64,000 nt of DNA, taken from positions 186,001 through 250,000 of the forward strand of contig CALKZY010000016.1 of assembly GCA_938002965.1 (NCBI GenBank). Direction: 5' to 3'. The notes beneath the pieces were generated by a model. That model searched no databases and was not told where the DNA came from. It was given only the letters and a program-made list of their open reading frames with translations. Positions 42,908 through 52,316 of the stretch are shown in pieces; position 1 is the first letter of the stretch; every line of letters starts with the position of its first letter. Source of the stretch: an uncultured Acidimicrobiales bacterium (lineage in GTDB: Bacteria > Actinomycetota > Acidimicrobiia > Acidimicrobiales > SZUA-35). The position numbers and the translations under genes were made by a program.

Positions 42908-43324
42908 ATGAAGATCATCGCGGCACTTTTCATGGATGACCTTGAGCTACGCCAGGTACCCGGGCCTTCCACGAGAATCGACTTGGCCGGCATTCAGTTC
43001 TCCGCACCGGCGCCGGCACCATGTCCGGTGACCGTTGCCCCTCACCTGGTGGTACTAATTTGGAATCCACCGGACGGCAAAGAGCTCGCAGCACTTGAAG
43101 TCACCTTCGTCAAGCTTGCCGACCACCAAGCATCGGCAGGTGACGAGCTTGAGCCTCTGGCCCGCAACGTCCAGCCTCTTCAGATCGAGGCGGGCAAGTT
43201 CAACTATCGACTAGTCCGGGCCGAGATCGAGTTCGACGAATACACAACCGTCGTCGCTCGGTGCCGTATCGACGGCGGCGACGAGTTGGTCGTGCCATAC
43301 ACACTCATGCCGCCGGTCGAATAG
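42908..43324 (+). CDS. Small beta-rich protein, DUF6941-like
   Basis: 138 aa beginning MKIIAALFMDDLELRQVPG. Strand-rich: TRIDLAGIQFSAPAP, HLVVLIWNPPDG, ELAALEVTF, LEPLARNVQPLQIEAGKFNY and ATTVVARCRI-like strands. The order, a short start with a DD, a central APxxxPxxVAPHLVV and an end strand series, resembles DUF6941 proteins whose function is unknown. ATGs at 42896 and 42902 are alternatives. Divergent from a TetR gene that may control it. Confidence 0.55.
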   Translation: MKIIAALFMDDLELRQVPGPSTRIDLAGIQFSAPAPAPCPVTVAPHLVVLIWNPPDGKELAALEVTFVKLADHQASAGDELEPLARNVQPLQIEAGKFNYRLVRAEIEFDEYTTVVARCRIDGGDELVVPYTLMPPVE

Positions 43325-43452
43325 ACCACCGGATCCACAACGAGACATCACCCGATCGGTACCGTGAGCCGAAGGCCTTGGACACGGCCGTCCACTACAA
43401 CCACCGCAGACTTATATCGCCTCAACTTCTGAGAAGGAAGCGCACCCTGCCA

Positions 43453-45453
43453 ATGTCAGCTGGAACATCAACTTCACCGTCGGACCTGACCCCTGAACTT
43501 GAGCTCAAAGGCATCAACGTGATTCGGGGTCTGGCCATGGACGGCCCTCTTCAGGCCAACTCCGGTCATCAGGGAACGGCGATGGCTCTCGCCCCTCTGG
43601 CCCACGTTCTGTTCACCCGCATCATGAACTACGACGCTTCGACGCCGGATTGGCCCGACCGCGACCGGTTCGTGCTGTCTGGCGGCCACGCATCAATCCT
43701 GTTGTACTCGATGCTGCATCTCACCGGGTTCGGTCTAGAACTCGACGAATTGAGGGACTTCCGACAGTGGGACTCACGTACACCAGGTCATCCCGAGGTT
43801 GGGCATACTCCAGGCGTTGAAGTGACCACCGGACCGTTGGGGCAAGGCTTTGGCAACGCTGTTGGAATGGCGATAGCTGAACGCATGCTGCGGGCCAGGT
43901 TCGGCGACGAACTATGCGACCACTACGTTTACGTCACCTGCGGCGACGGTGACCTCTCCGAAGGAGTCAGCCACGAAGCGGCATCACTCGCCGGGCACCA
44001 GAAGCTCGGACGCCTTATTGCCATTTACGATGACAACCGGATCACCATCGATGGTTCGACCGATCTCTCCCTTTCAGATGATCCGGTCTCGCGCTTCGCG
44101 GCGTACGGCTGGCAGGTCATTGACATTGGTGACGCCGCCAACGATCTCGATGTGCTCACCTCGGCTCTAGAAGAGGCCAGGTCGCACTCCGAGGCACCCA
44201 CCATGATCGTGGTGCGAAGCCACATTGGTTTCCCATCACCGAATCTGACCGATCATCACAGCGCCCACGGCAACCCGTTCAATGACGAGGAGACAGCGCT
44301 GACGAAGGCGGTCATGGACCTCCCGGTTGATCAACGATTCTGGGTACCCGACGATGTGCTGGCCATGTATCGCAGCGCCGGTTCCCATGGAGCAGATCGT
44401 CGAGCAGCATGGTCAAAGCGCCTTGCCGCATCACCGAGCGTTGGGGAGTGGGCGTCGGCATGGGATGCCTCGGCCGACTCCGATGTCGGTGCCGCAGCTG
44501 CTCTGAAGGCAGCCGATTCATTCGACGTCGGGGCCTCCGTCGCCACCCGCAAAGCCTCACAACAGGTCTTGACCGCCGTGGCCGAAGCCGTTCCCCACGT
44601 TGTTGGTGGATCGGCTGACCTCACCGGAAGCAACGGCGCAAAGGTCGCAGCCGAAGCACACGACGCTGACTCCCCCGGCGGACGCCAAATTTTCTTTGGC
44701 GTCCGAGAACATGCCATGGGAGCAGCAATGGTTGGGGCCGCCCACCATGGAGGTGTCATCCCGGTCGGCGGAACGTTTCTCGTCTTTGCCGACTACATGC
44801 GACCGTCCGTCAGATTGGCCGCTATGTCCAAAGCCAAGTGTGTCTTCATCTGGAGTCATGACTCGGTTGGCGTAGGCGAAGACGGGCCGACGCACCAACC
44901 CATCGAACAGTTGATGAGCCTTCGTGCCATCCCCGATCTCCGCATCATCCGACCCGCTGACGCAACGGAGACAGCCGGCGCATGGGCCGCCGCCATGAGT
45001 CACGACGGTCCAACCGGCCTCATTCTCAGCCGCCAAGGACTTCCAGTTCTGCAGCATTCCGATGCTCAGTCGGTTTCTCGTGGCGCATACCGTCTGATCG
45101 GAGACGCCGCGGCCGATATCACGCTCGTCGGATCAGGCAGCGAGGTAGCACTCTGCGTCGACGCAGCTGAACAACTCAATCAATCCTCCATCACGGTGGC
45201 TGTCGTCTCAATGCCAAGTTGGGAACTCTTCGAGCAGCAGCCCGACGACTACCGGGCAGAGATCCTGCCTGCAGGTCGTCCAGTGGTATCGGTCGAGGCC
45301 GGCACGACGCTCGGCTGGGCCCGCTACGCCACGGCTAGCATAGGAATTGATCGTTTCGGTGCGTCAGCGCCAGGATCGCTTGTGATGGAGCGCCTCGGTC
45401 TCAACGTTGAGAATGTCGTCGAAACGGCTCGGCAAGCCGTCGAATCTGCGTAG
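43453..45453 (+). CDS. tkt: Transketolase
   Basis: 666 aa, full length. ATG 43453 is chosen since upstream codons translate to Arg/His-rich noise. Thiamine diphosphate site YVTCGDGDLSEGVSHEAASLAG (GDG with distal N, about 155-175), substrate His in NSGHQGTAMALAPLAHVL, and the pyrimidine domain with ADLTGSNGAK, FFGVREHAMGAAMVG and SHDSVGVGEDGPTHQP (about 470). It transfers two-carbon ketol units in the pentose phosphate pathway. Followed after 49 bases by transaldolase. Confidence 0.96.
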   Translation: MSAGTSTSPSDLTPELELKGINVIRGLAMDGPLQANSGHQGTAMALAPLAHVLFTRIMNYDASTPDWPDRDRFVLSGGHASILLYSMLHLTGFGLELDELRDFRQWDSRTPGHPEVGHTPGVEVTTGPLGQGFGNAVGMAIAERMLRARFGDELCDHYVYVTCGDGDLSEGVSHEAASLAGHQKLGRLIAIYDDNRITIDGSTDLSLSDDPVSRFAAYGWQVIDIGDAANDLDVLTSALEEARSHSEAPTMIVVRSHIGFPSPNLTDHHSAHGNPFNDEETALTKAVMDLPVDQRFWVPDDVLAMYRSAGSHGADRRAAWSKRLAASPSVGEWASAWDASADSDVGAAAALKAADSFDVGASVATRKASQQVLTAVAEAVPHVVGGSADLTGSNGAKVAAEAHDADSPGGRQIFFGVREHAMGAAMVGAAHHGGVIPVGGTFLVFADYMRPSVRLAAMSKAKCVFIWSHDSVGVGEDGPTHQPIEQLMSLRAIPDLRIIRPADATETAGAWAAAMSHDGPTGLILSRQGLPVLQHSDAQSVSRGAYRLIGDAAADITLVGSGSEVALCVDAAEQLNQSSITVAVVSMPSWELFEQQPDDYRAEILPAGRPVVSVEAGTTLGWARYATASIGIDRFGASAPGSLVMERLGLNVENVVETARQAVESA

Positions 45454-45502
45454 CTAAAGCCGTACCACCCCCCAACTTCACTGTGCCGAGGAGGCATGTC
45501 CC

Positions 45503-46588
45503 ATGGGCCGACTACACGACCTTTACAACGACCACGGCCAGAGTCCCTGGCTGGACAATCTGCGGCGGGGCTGGATGGCCAGCGGCGAGCTACAGACATG
45601 GATCGATCGAGGTGTTCGGGGCCTAACGTCAAACCCGTCCATTTTCGCCAAGGCAATGACCGAGACCGACGATTACGACACCGACATCGAGCGCCTGGCC
45701 GGCGAGGGCATGCCGATCGAAGATGTCTACTGGCGACTTGTGTCCGCCGACATCGCCCAGGCCCTGGAATTGCTGGCGCCGATACACCATGAGTCGAGTG
45801 GCGAAGACGGCTACGTCTCGGTAGAGGTCGATCCTGGTCTTGCCCATGACGAGACCGGCACGGTCGAGGCTGCACGTGTTCTGGACGATGAGCTGTCAGC
45901 TCCGAACTTGTACATCAAGGTGCCGGCAACGGCCGAGGGCGTTCCGGCCATCGCCACGCTGGTCGGAGAGAAACGTTCGATCAACGTCACGTTGATCTTC
46001 AGCCTCAACCGATACCAGGCAGTTATGGAGGCGTATCTGAGCGGCCTCGAGGCTGCTGACGGGCCGCTGGGCGACATCTCGTCCGTTGCCTCGTTCTTCA
46101 TCAGCCGGGTCGACGTCGAAGTCGACCGTCGACTGGACGAAATCGGCACTGAGCATGCTCTCGGCCTACGAGGCAAGGCGGCGGTTGCGCAAGGCCAGAT
46201 CGCCTATCAGCAATTTCTGGAGACCTTCAGTGGGCCACGTTGGAATGCCTTGTCTGAGCGTGGTGCTCGCCTGCAGAGACCGCTTTGGGCCTCTACGTCA
46301 ACCAAGGACCCCTCCTACCCCGACACGCTCTACGTTGACTCTCTCATTGGGCCCAATACCGTAAACACGTTGCCGGATAACACACTGTTGGCCTTCGATG
46401 ATCACGGAACGCTGGCCCGCACGGTCGATGCCGACCCGGACTGGGCTCGGGGCATCGTCGCCGACCTCGGCGAGTTGGGGATCGATCTTGAAGATGTGGC
46501 TGTGAAGTTGGAGACAGAAGGCGTCTCGTCGTTCTCAAAGAGCTTCGATGAGGCCCTAGCGAGCCTGGACGAGCAAGCTAAGAGCTGA
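45503..46588 (+). CDS. tal: Transaldolase
   Basis: 361 aa, of the larger actinobacterial type. GAGGAGG stands 10 bases before the ATG. Motifs: RGLTSNPSIFAKAM (about 35-48), the Schiff-base Lys in LYIKVPATAEGVPAI (about 137), SINVTLIFSLNRYQAV and RPLWASTSTKDPSYPDTLYVDSLIGPNTVNT (about 258-288). Transfers the dihydroxyacetone unit between sugar phosphates. With the upstream transketolase it forms the nonoxidative pentose phosphate pair. Confidence 0.95.
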   Translation: MGRLHDLYNDHGQSPWLDNLRRGWMASGELQTWIDRGVRGLTSNPSIFAKAMTETDDYDTDIERLAGEGMPIEDVYWRLVSADIAQALELLAPIHHESSGEDGYVSVEVDPGLAHDETGTVEAARVLDDELSAPNLYIKVPATAEGVPAIATLVGEKRSINVTLIFSLNRYQAVMEAYLSGLEAADGPLGDISSVASFFISRVDVEVDRRLDEIGTEHALGLRGKAAVAQGQIAYQQFLETFSGPRWNALSERGARLQRPLWASTSTKDPSYPDTLYVDSLIGPNTVNTLPDNTLLAFDDHGTLARTVDADPDWARGIVADLGELGIDLEDVAVKLETEGVSSFSKSFDEALASLDEQAKS

Positions 46589-46644
46589 TTTTCATCTATC
46601 AGCCGCTGCAGTCGCCTTGGTTGCCACCGCTGGTCGGTCGACTG

Positions 46645-47727
46645 CTAGCCGTCGATTTCGACGACGGCAATCATAGCCGCCAAGGGTACGTTGGGAAAGA
46701 TCCGCCGCCCTTGCGTGACGTTGTCGAGGCGGGCGACGCTTCCGTCCAGATACAACAGATCGGTGAGGCCGAGCTGTCGGCCTTGATCAGCCAGCTCCCA
46801 CATATTGACTGGTCGGTCCGCCATCAACAGAACCGCTCGGCCACTCCCTTCGATACCAATGGCCGTTCGAATGGTTCGTGACTGAGAGCCCGATGTGAAC
46901 AGTTCGTTGATGGTTCCGTCTTGAAGCAGCATGGGTCCTGATTGCAGAGCATGCAGAATCATTGAAGGCCCATTGCCCGGGCTCGACAACGAGGGCTGCG
47001 GCCCGGGGCTGTAACCGTCAGCGAATTGCTCAGTGGTGAACAGGTGGAAGCCAGACTCGGCGATGACAAACACTCCGTTCGGTTGGAGGTAGAAGTTACC
47101 TCCGCCGGATTTTGTATTCAACGGCACAAGCTCCGTGCCGTCCTCGATGTGGAGCCCCAAGGGTTTGAGCGAGGTGTCATAGATGCCTCCGTTGGCCACC
47201 GCCAGAACCGTCCACCCGTCGGCCTCCAGACTCTGCCTGGCCACCTCCATCTGCCCGAACGGTGTGTTCGCGTCGTCTGTCCATAGCAACTGAACCCGGT
47301 GGCCGGCAAGCTCGATCCATCGAAAAGATCCGCTCCGCTCCAGGGCGAAATCGGCTGACGAATCGGCACCTGGTGGATCACCGACCGGTGTCTGAGCGCC
47401 AGATCCTCCTGCCTCGCCGTCGGGTCTCGTCGCCGTGTCGTTGTGGTCTGCGTCATCGGCGTGTCCCGCGTTATTGACGTACTCAGGTCCATCTCCCTCC
47501 TCCAACGCTTCGGCATTGATTGAGTCAGCTGGCTGATCCTCGGTCTTATCAATCGACACCGCGTCACTCGACACCGCGTCAGGCGCTGTCGAATCGCGGC
47601 ATGAACCAATGAGGACCACTAGCAAGACGACGACGGACAGCTGCCGTGCGCACCGGCCAGCCTTCCGGCCGTCACGGTGCTGCGTAGCGCCCTCAGGCGA
47701 GTGAGTTGCATTTTGAAACCAAGTCAT
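46645..47727 (-). CDS. Lipoprotein with phosphodiester glycosidase (NAGPA-type) domain
   Basis: 360 aa. A long basic n-region (RKAGRCARQL), hydrophobic core and lipobox LIGSC (Cys about 43) suggest export as a lipoprotein; Gly-Ser before the Cys is acceptable. An acidic linker (about 45-120) leads to the PF09992-type domain: LAVANGGIYDTSLKPLGLHIEDG (about 180), GGGNFYLQPNGVF, LQSGPMLLQDG and TAIGIEG, then LLYLDGSVARLDN. The family includes uncovering enzyme and bacterial exopolysaccharide-related proteins; the bacterial substrate is unknown. Confidence 0.78.
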   Translation of the reverse strand: MTWFQNATHSPEGATQHRDGRKAGRCARQLSVVVLLVVLIGSCRDSTAPDAVSSDAVSIDKTEDQPADSINAEALEEGDGPEYVNNAGHADDADHNDTATRPDGEAGGSGAQTPVGDPPGADSSADFALERSGSFRWIELAGHRVQLLWTDDANTPFGQMEVARQSLEADGWTVLAVANGGIYDTSLKPLGLHIEDGTELVPLNTKSGGGNFYLQPNGVFVIAESGFHLFTTEQFADGYSPGPQPSLSSPGNGPSMILHALQSGPMLLQDGTINELFTSGSQSRTIRTAIGIEGSGRAVLLMADRPVNMWELADQGRQLGLTDLLYLDGSVARLDNVTQGRRIFPNVPLAAMIAVVEIDG

Positions 47728-47792
47728 CTAGCGTCTTGTCGGTGGTCGGGTCAGCGGCATCAAACGGTGCGTCCAATAATGCGTCTGAGGAA

Positions 47793-48254
47793 GTGGATAC
47801 TGCGACGTATCCACATCGGCAGGTCAGCTGCTCAATAGCGGCAACAGCCGACGTCGTAGGCGACCGGTGGAGCATTCTCGTCCTCCGCAGCATATTCCGA
47901 GGGCGACACCGATTCGGTGAGCTGCAATGTGAACTGGGAATTGCCAAGAATCTGCTCTCCAATCGACTGCGCAGTCTCGTTGATCACGGAATCCTCCACA
48001 AGGTCCAGTATCAGGAACGCCCCGTTCGTCACGAATACCGTCTCACCAGCAAAGGCGCCGATCTCTACGAAGCCCTTATCTCGTTGATGCGCTGGGGTGA
48101 CCGGTGGTACAGCGACGGCGATCCTCCAACCGTTCTAGTCCACCAGGAGTGCGGGCACCCGTTGGACCTCGCTGTCAGATGCGACAAATGTGACACCGCT
48201 GTTCGTCCTGCCCAGGTCGCAAGTCGCCCTGGATCCGAAGCCGAGTTTGGTTGA
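47793..48254 (+). CDS. HxlR-family transcriptional regulator with zinc-ribbon-like tail
   Basis: 153 aa from GTG 47793; a TTG at 47706 would add 29 unlikely residues and overlap the divergent gene. The winged helix covers VSCSIAATADVVGDRWSILVLRSIFRG to VEYRLTSKG-like residues (about 10-105), with HRFGELQCELGIAKNLLSNRLRSLVDHGIL as recognition region. The tail HQECGHPLDLAVRCDKC has three Cys and a His that may bind metal. It ends 17 bases before the fbiC start, so it is in the same transcript and may regulate it. Start site uncertain. Confidence 0.8.
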   Translation: MDTATYPHRQVSCSIAATADVVGDRWSILVLRSIFRGRHRFGELQCELGIAKNLLSNRLRSLVDHGILHKVQYQERPVRHEYRLTSKGADLYEALISLMRWGDRWYSDGDPPTVLVHQECGHPLDLAVRCDKCDTAVRPAQVASRPGSEAEFG

Positions 48255-48271
48255 AAGAAGGTAATAGAACA

Positions 48272-50641
48272 ATGGTGGCAATCGACAACACGCTGCAATC
48301 AACAAGCGACTGGCATGACCACTTCGGAGCACTTTCAACCGAAGAGGCTCTTAACCGGGCAGCGTCAATTCGCGACGAGTCCTACGGATCAAGGGTGACC
48401 TACTCCCCCAAGGTCTTCATCCCACTCACCAAGCTTTGCCGAGATCAATGTGGCTACTGCACGTTCGCTCAGCCACCAGCTCGGCTCGATGAACCGTACC
48501 TGAGCCCCGATGAGGTCTTGAAGATAGCTCGCACCGGCGCCAAGCACGGCTGTCATGAGGCTTTGTTTACGCTCGGCGAACGACCCGAGCTCCGCTACCC
48601 GGCAGCCCAGCAATGGCTGGAGGACAACGGATACAACTCGACCGTCGATTATCTGGCGGCAATGGCTCGGTTGGTTCTGACCGAGACAGGTCTGCTCCCA
48701 CACGCCAATGCCGGAGCACTGTACGAGGAGGAGTTGGCGGCCTTGAGAGCCGTCGCTCCAAGTCAAGGGATGATGCTCGAGTCTCTTCGTGCCGACCTCG
48801 ACTGCCATTTCAACGCTCCGGACAAGGAGCCAGCTCGTCGACTAGCCACCTTGGAGTCGGCAGGCCGACTACACATTCCCTTCACCACGGGCATTCTCGT
48901 CGGGATAGGCGAGGACGAGGACGACTGGATCGACGCTCTCGTCGCCATCGCCGAGTCCCACGCCAGGCACGGACATGTCCAAGAGGTGATCGTCCAGAAC
49001 TTCTTGCCGAAACCAGGCACGGCAATGTGGAAGTCGGACCCCTGCCCCGAGGACCGCTTCATGCGGGCGATCGCCATTGCCCGCATAGTGCTGCCACCCG
49101 AAATCCACCTTCAAGCGCCGCCAAATCTGTCCGATGACTTCGGGTCGCTGCTGTCGGCCGGAATCGATGACTGGGGAGGCGTCTCGCCGGTTACCGCCGA
49201 CCATGTCAACCCCGAGCGGCCATGGCCTGCCTTGGATCGCCTGCGTGCGGTTTCAGAGCAGGCAGGTTTCCGCTTGGCCCCCCGATTGACCGTCTACCCC
49301 GAATACGTACTCCAGCCCGACCGTTGGCTATCGGAGGACACTCGTTTTCCAGTCATGGATCGATCCGATGCCGAGGGCCTCGGCCGTGACGACCCTGGAG
49401 CGGTCTTTCCTCAGAAGACCGAGTTCGTAGCCAAGGAGACTGATGGCGCCGCCGTTGTGCAGATCGGTGACCGATCCACCCAGTGGTATTCGGGGTCGCC
49501 AAGTTCTCCTGCTCATCTCATTGATCCGGATGCTCGACCGACCGGCCGGGTCGCCGAAGTACTTCAAGGCGTACGACAAGGACAAGAACCCGGATTCGAC
49601 GAACTTCTTGCCCTTTTCTCCGCCCGCGGCTCGGATGTCTCGGCGGTAGCCCACCTGGCTGACGAGCTCCGAGTGGATGCCGTCGGCGACCCAATCACGT
49701 ACGTCGTAAACCGAAACATCAACTACACCAACGTATGCACGTTCAAATGCCGGTTCTGCGGCTTCTCAAAAGGCCCACTAAGCCTCAACCTCCGAGGAGC
49801 CCCGTACCTCCTGACCCTCGAACAGATGCAGGAACGAGTGGTCGAAGCCGAAGAACTCGGCGCCACTGAAGTCTGCCTCCAGGGCGGTATCCATCCGGAC
49901 TTCGACGGCGATTACTACATCGACGTCTGCCGCGCCGTCAAGGACGCAGCACCCGACATCCACGTTCACGGCTTTACCGCGCTCGAAGTAACCGAAGGAG
50001 CAAAGCGACTCGGCGAACCGCTGGAAACCTACCTCCAACGGTGCATGGACGCCGGCCTTCGCTCACTGCCCGGCACCGCTGCGGAGATACTCGATGACTC
50101 GATTCGAGACATCCTATGTCCTGACAAATTGTCAACCGAAGAATGGCTCGAGGCTCATCGAATCGCCCACGGAGTGGGTTTGCGGTCCAACGTGACAATG
50201 ATGTTCGGCGCGGTTGAGCAACCGGAACACTGGGTCAAGCATCTGCTGGTCACCAGGGAGCTTCAATCCGAAACGGGCGGATTCACAGAGTTCGTCGGTT
50301 TGCCATTTGTACATATGGCCTCCCCCATTTATCTCCAACGCAAAGCCAGGAGGGGCCCCACCTTCCGTGAGAATCTGCTCGTTCACGCCGTGGCCCGAAT
50401 CGCCTACCGCGGGTATATCGACAACATTCAATCCGGATGGGTCAAGATCGGGCTCGATAGCGTCAGACAGCTCCTGCAAGCAGGCTGCAACGACGTTGGC
50501 GGCACGCTGATGGATGAGAACATCTCCCGAGCGGCCGGCGCCGACCATGGTCAAAAGATGGCTGTTGACGATTTCCAACAACTGGCTGACGAACTTGGTC
50601 GGCCCCTAGTGCAGCGGACCACACTGTACGAGAGGCCCTAG
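48272..50641 (+). CDS. fbiC: FO synthase FbiC (fused CofG-CofH)
   Basis: 789 aa; ATG 48272 follows GAAAGAAGG. It makes 7,8-didemethyl-8-hydroxy-5-deazariboflavin, the chromophore of coenzyme F420, from a flavin-pathway intermediate and tyrosine. Two radical-SAM halves: CofG-type with Cys56, Cys60 and Cys63 in CRDQCGYC, and CofH-type with Cys489, Cys493 and Cys496 in CTFKCRFC. The fused form is the actinobacterial arrangement. A linker of about 60 residues separates the halves. Preceded by an HxlR regulator in the same direction. Confidence 0.96.
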   Translation: MVAIDNTLQSTSDWHDHFGALSTEEALNRAASIRDESYGSRVTYSPKVFIPLTKLCRDQCGYCTFAQPPARLDEPYLSPDEVLKIARTGAKHGCHEALFTLGERPELRYPAAQQWLEDNGYNSTVDYLAAMARLVLTETGLLPHANAGALYEEELAALRAVAPSQGMMLESLRADLDCHFNAPDKEPARRLATLESAGRLHIPFTTGILVGIGEDEDDWIDALVAIAESHARHGHVQEVIVQNFLPKPGTAMWKSDPCPEDRFMRAIAIARIVLPPEIHLQAPPNLSDDFGSLLSAGIDDWGGVSPVTADHVNPERPWPALDRLRAVSEQAGFRLAPRLTVYPEYVLQPDRWLSEDTRFPVMDRSDAEGLGRDDPGAVFPQKTEFVAKETDGAAVVQIGDRSTQWYSGSPSSPAHLIDPDARPTGRVAEVLQGVRQGQEPGFDELLALFSARGSDVSAVAHLADELRVDAVGDPITYVVNRNINYTNVCTFKCRFCGFSKGPLSLNLRGAPYLLTLEQMQERVVEAEELGATEVCLQGGIHPDFDGDYYIDVCRAVKDAAPDIHVHGFTALEVTEGAKRLGEPLETYLQRCMDAGLRSLPGTAAEILDDSIRDILCPDKLSTEEWLEAHRIAHGVGLRSNVTMMFGAVEQPEHWVKHLLVTRELQSETGGFTEFVGLPFVHMASPIYLQRKARRGPTFRENLLVHAVARIAYRGYIDNIQSGWVKIGLDSVRQLLQAGCNDVGGTLMDENISRAAGADHGQKMAVDDFQQLADELGRPLVQRTTLYERP

Positions 50642-50758
50642 AGCACCTGGCGGACACCACGGGGAACAGCCTGCCCGACATAGTGGTTGGCGGGGACTAG
50701 GATCGAGTCGCTCCAAGCCTCTCGCTCCAACCACTCGCTATCAACCCAGGTGAACCAC

Positions 50759-51874
50759 ATGACCGCACCCAGGCCCAGGAAGACCTACGGCGAGGAATCC
50801 GTCGACCGCCAGCTCTCACAGTTGCTGTCGAGTCTTGGTGACGACCGCAACGACGACATTGTCCGCTCGATGGTGATTACGGCCCTCGACATGGATGCCG
50901 CCGACGTAGATCGGCTTGAACTGAAGATCGCCAGTCAATCGCTTGTCGAGATGCTAAATGCCTGGCGGGTGTTCTCACCCTGGGATGACCGGCCCAAGGT
51001 CTCCATCTTTGGTTCGGCCAGAACCAAGGCGGATCAGCCGGACTATCAATTGACCAGCAGCTTTGCTGAGGCGATGTCGAGCCGGGGTTGGATGACCATC
51101 ACAGGGGCCGGGCCCGGGATCATGGAGGCAGGCATCGAGGGGGCCGGGCGGGAGAACGCCTTCGGGGTCAACATCGTGCTGCCGTTCGAACAGGATGCGA
51201 TCGATGCCATCGCCGGTGACGAGAAGCTTGCCACGTTTCGGTACTTCTTCACCCGCAAGCTCACATTCATGAAGGAGACAGACGCCTTTGCTCTGGTCCC
51301 CGGAGGTTTCGGAACGCTCGACGAAACCTTTGAGCTATTGACCCTGGTTCAAACCGGCAAGAGCTATCCGGTACCCATCGTCCTGCTCGACCACGAGGGC
51401 TCGTCGTATTGGTCGAGCTTGCGCCAGTTCATCGACACCGAGCTTGGTGGGGCGGGGATGATCTCAGCAGCCGACACCAGCCTCTACCTACACACTCACG
51501 ATGTCAACGAGGCCGTTGATTACATATGCTCGTTCTACTCCTGCTACCACTCGATCCGGTTCGTCAGAGGCCAGCTAATTGTCCGTCTTCGCCGGGCCTT
51601 GAGCGAGTCGGCGCTTGAAAGCCTTAACGATGAATTCGCCGACCTCGTCGCCGACGGCCGCATCAAAGAGACGCAACCAACAAAGGCCGAGATCAGCGAT
51701 GAGGATCATCTAGAGATGCCCCGGCTCGCTCTGCGATTCGACAATCGCAGCTTCGCCCGCCTCGTCGCAATGATCAGGCGAATCAACGAACTTGACGGAG
51801 CAGACGAAGAGAACACGTCCGGATTGGTCCACGACTTCGGCCCCCACCCCGACGAGGCAGCCTCAGCCGACTGA
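50759..51874 (+). CDS. LOG-family (TIGR00730/'lysine decarboxylase'-like) protein
   Basis: 371 aa from ATG 50759, with AGGTGA 6 bases upstream. The Rossmann core (about 75-260) has VSIFGSARTKAD, the GAGPGIMEAGIEGA loop and PGGFGTLDETFELLTLVQTG, the PGGxGTxxE motif of LOG phosphoribohydrolases. Usual LOG proteins are about 200 aa; this one has an N-terminal helical part (about 1-70) and a C-terminal 110-residue extension, as in a distinct group of long LOG-like proteins. Nucleotide 5'-monophosphate hydrolysis is inferred only. Confidence 0.8.
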   Translation: MTAPRPRKTYGEESVDRQLSQLLSSLGDDRNDDIVRSMVITALDMDAADVDRLELKIASQSLVEMLNAWRVFSPWDDRPKVSIFGSARTKADQPDYQLTSSFAEAMSSRGWMTITGAGPGIMEAGIEGAGRENAFGVNIVLPFEQDAIDAIAGDEKLATFRYFFTRKLTFMKETDAFALVPGGFGTLDETFELLTLVQTGKSYPVPIVLLDHEGSSYWSSLRQFIDTELGGAGMISAADTSLYLHTHDVNEAVDYICSFYSCYHSIRFVRGQLIVRLRRALSESALESLNDEFADLVADGRIKETQPTKAEISDEDHLEMPRLALRFDNRSFARLVAMIRRINELDGADEENTSGLVHDFGPHPDEAASAD

Positions 51875-51910
51875 AAGCCGCAACTAGGCTCGGACGCTAG
51901 CGCTATCCGG

Positions 51911-52189
51911 CTAAGGCTGGATGCTAGTCAAAAGTGTCGACGCCTTGTCTACCGATCGTCTGGCTCGGGCCAAGATCTTGTCGGCAGGCGGGCGACCGCC
52001 TCCGGCCTCTATTGCTGAACGGATCAGATCGATTGAGACGTCACCAATTTGCTCGCTCAAGCCGTCGAGTAGTGCAGTCATTTCGTCAAGGCGAACCAAC
52101 GTGCTTTGGTCAAGTTCGAATGCACCGCTAGATGTGGCACCGTTTGCGCTGTCGAGTTCACCGTCGAGTGTTTCCTCTGGATTGGTCAT
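51911..52189 (-). CDS. Small uncharacterised helical protein
   Basis: 92 aa from ATG 52189 (frame open to 52255). Starts MTNPEETLDGELDSANG and contains LVRLDEMTALLDGLSEQIGDVSIDLIRSAIEAGG and KILARARRSVDKASTLL, two amphipathic helices separated by a Gly/Pro turn. No known motif. The upstream region on the other side holds three copies of a 13-base tandem repeat, between this gene and the divergent Cys-rich protein gene. Confidence 0.6.
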   Translation of the reverse strand: MTNPEETLDGELDSANGATSSGAFELDQSTLVRLDEMTALLDGLSEQIGDVSIDLIRSAIEAGGGRPPADKILARARRSVDKASTLLTSIQP

Positions 52190-52212
52190 CGAGTTAAGTT
52201 TGCCCCCACCCA

Positions 52213-52251
52213 GTGACATCGCATGGTGACATCGCATCGTGACATCGTGAC
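52213..52251. repeat. Three tandem copies of a 13-base repeat
   Basis: GTGACATCGCATG (52213-52225), GTGACATCGCATC (52226-52238) and GTGACATCGTGAC (52239-52251). The first two differ by one base, the third diverges after nine. It sits in the spacer between two divergent genes and could be a binding site array for a regulator. Confidence 0.8.
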
Positions 52252-52303
52252 TCAAGGACTCTCACCGCTTCTTCGAAGAAACCCGGAGAACGATCGGCAG
52301 CGG

Positions 52304-52309
52304 TAGCCT
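52304..52309 (+). promoter_or_regulatory. -10 box TAGCCT for leaderless GTG
   Basis: TAGCCT, 7 bases, GTG 52317 (a second GTG lies directly upstream at 52314). Confidence 0.42.
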
Positions 52310-52316
52310 ACCGGTG

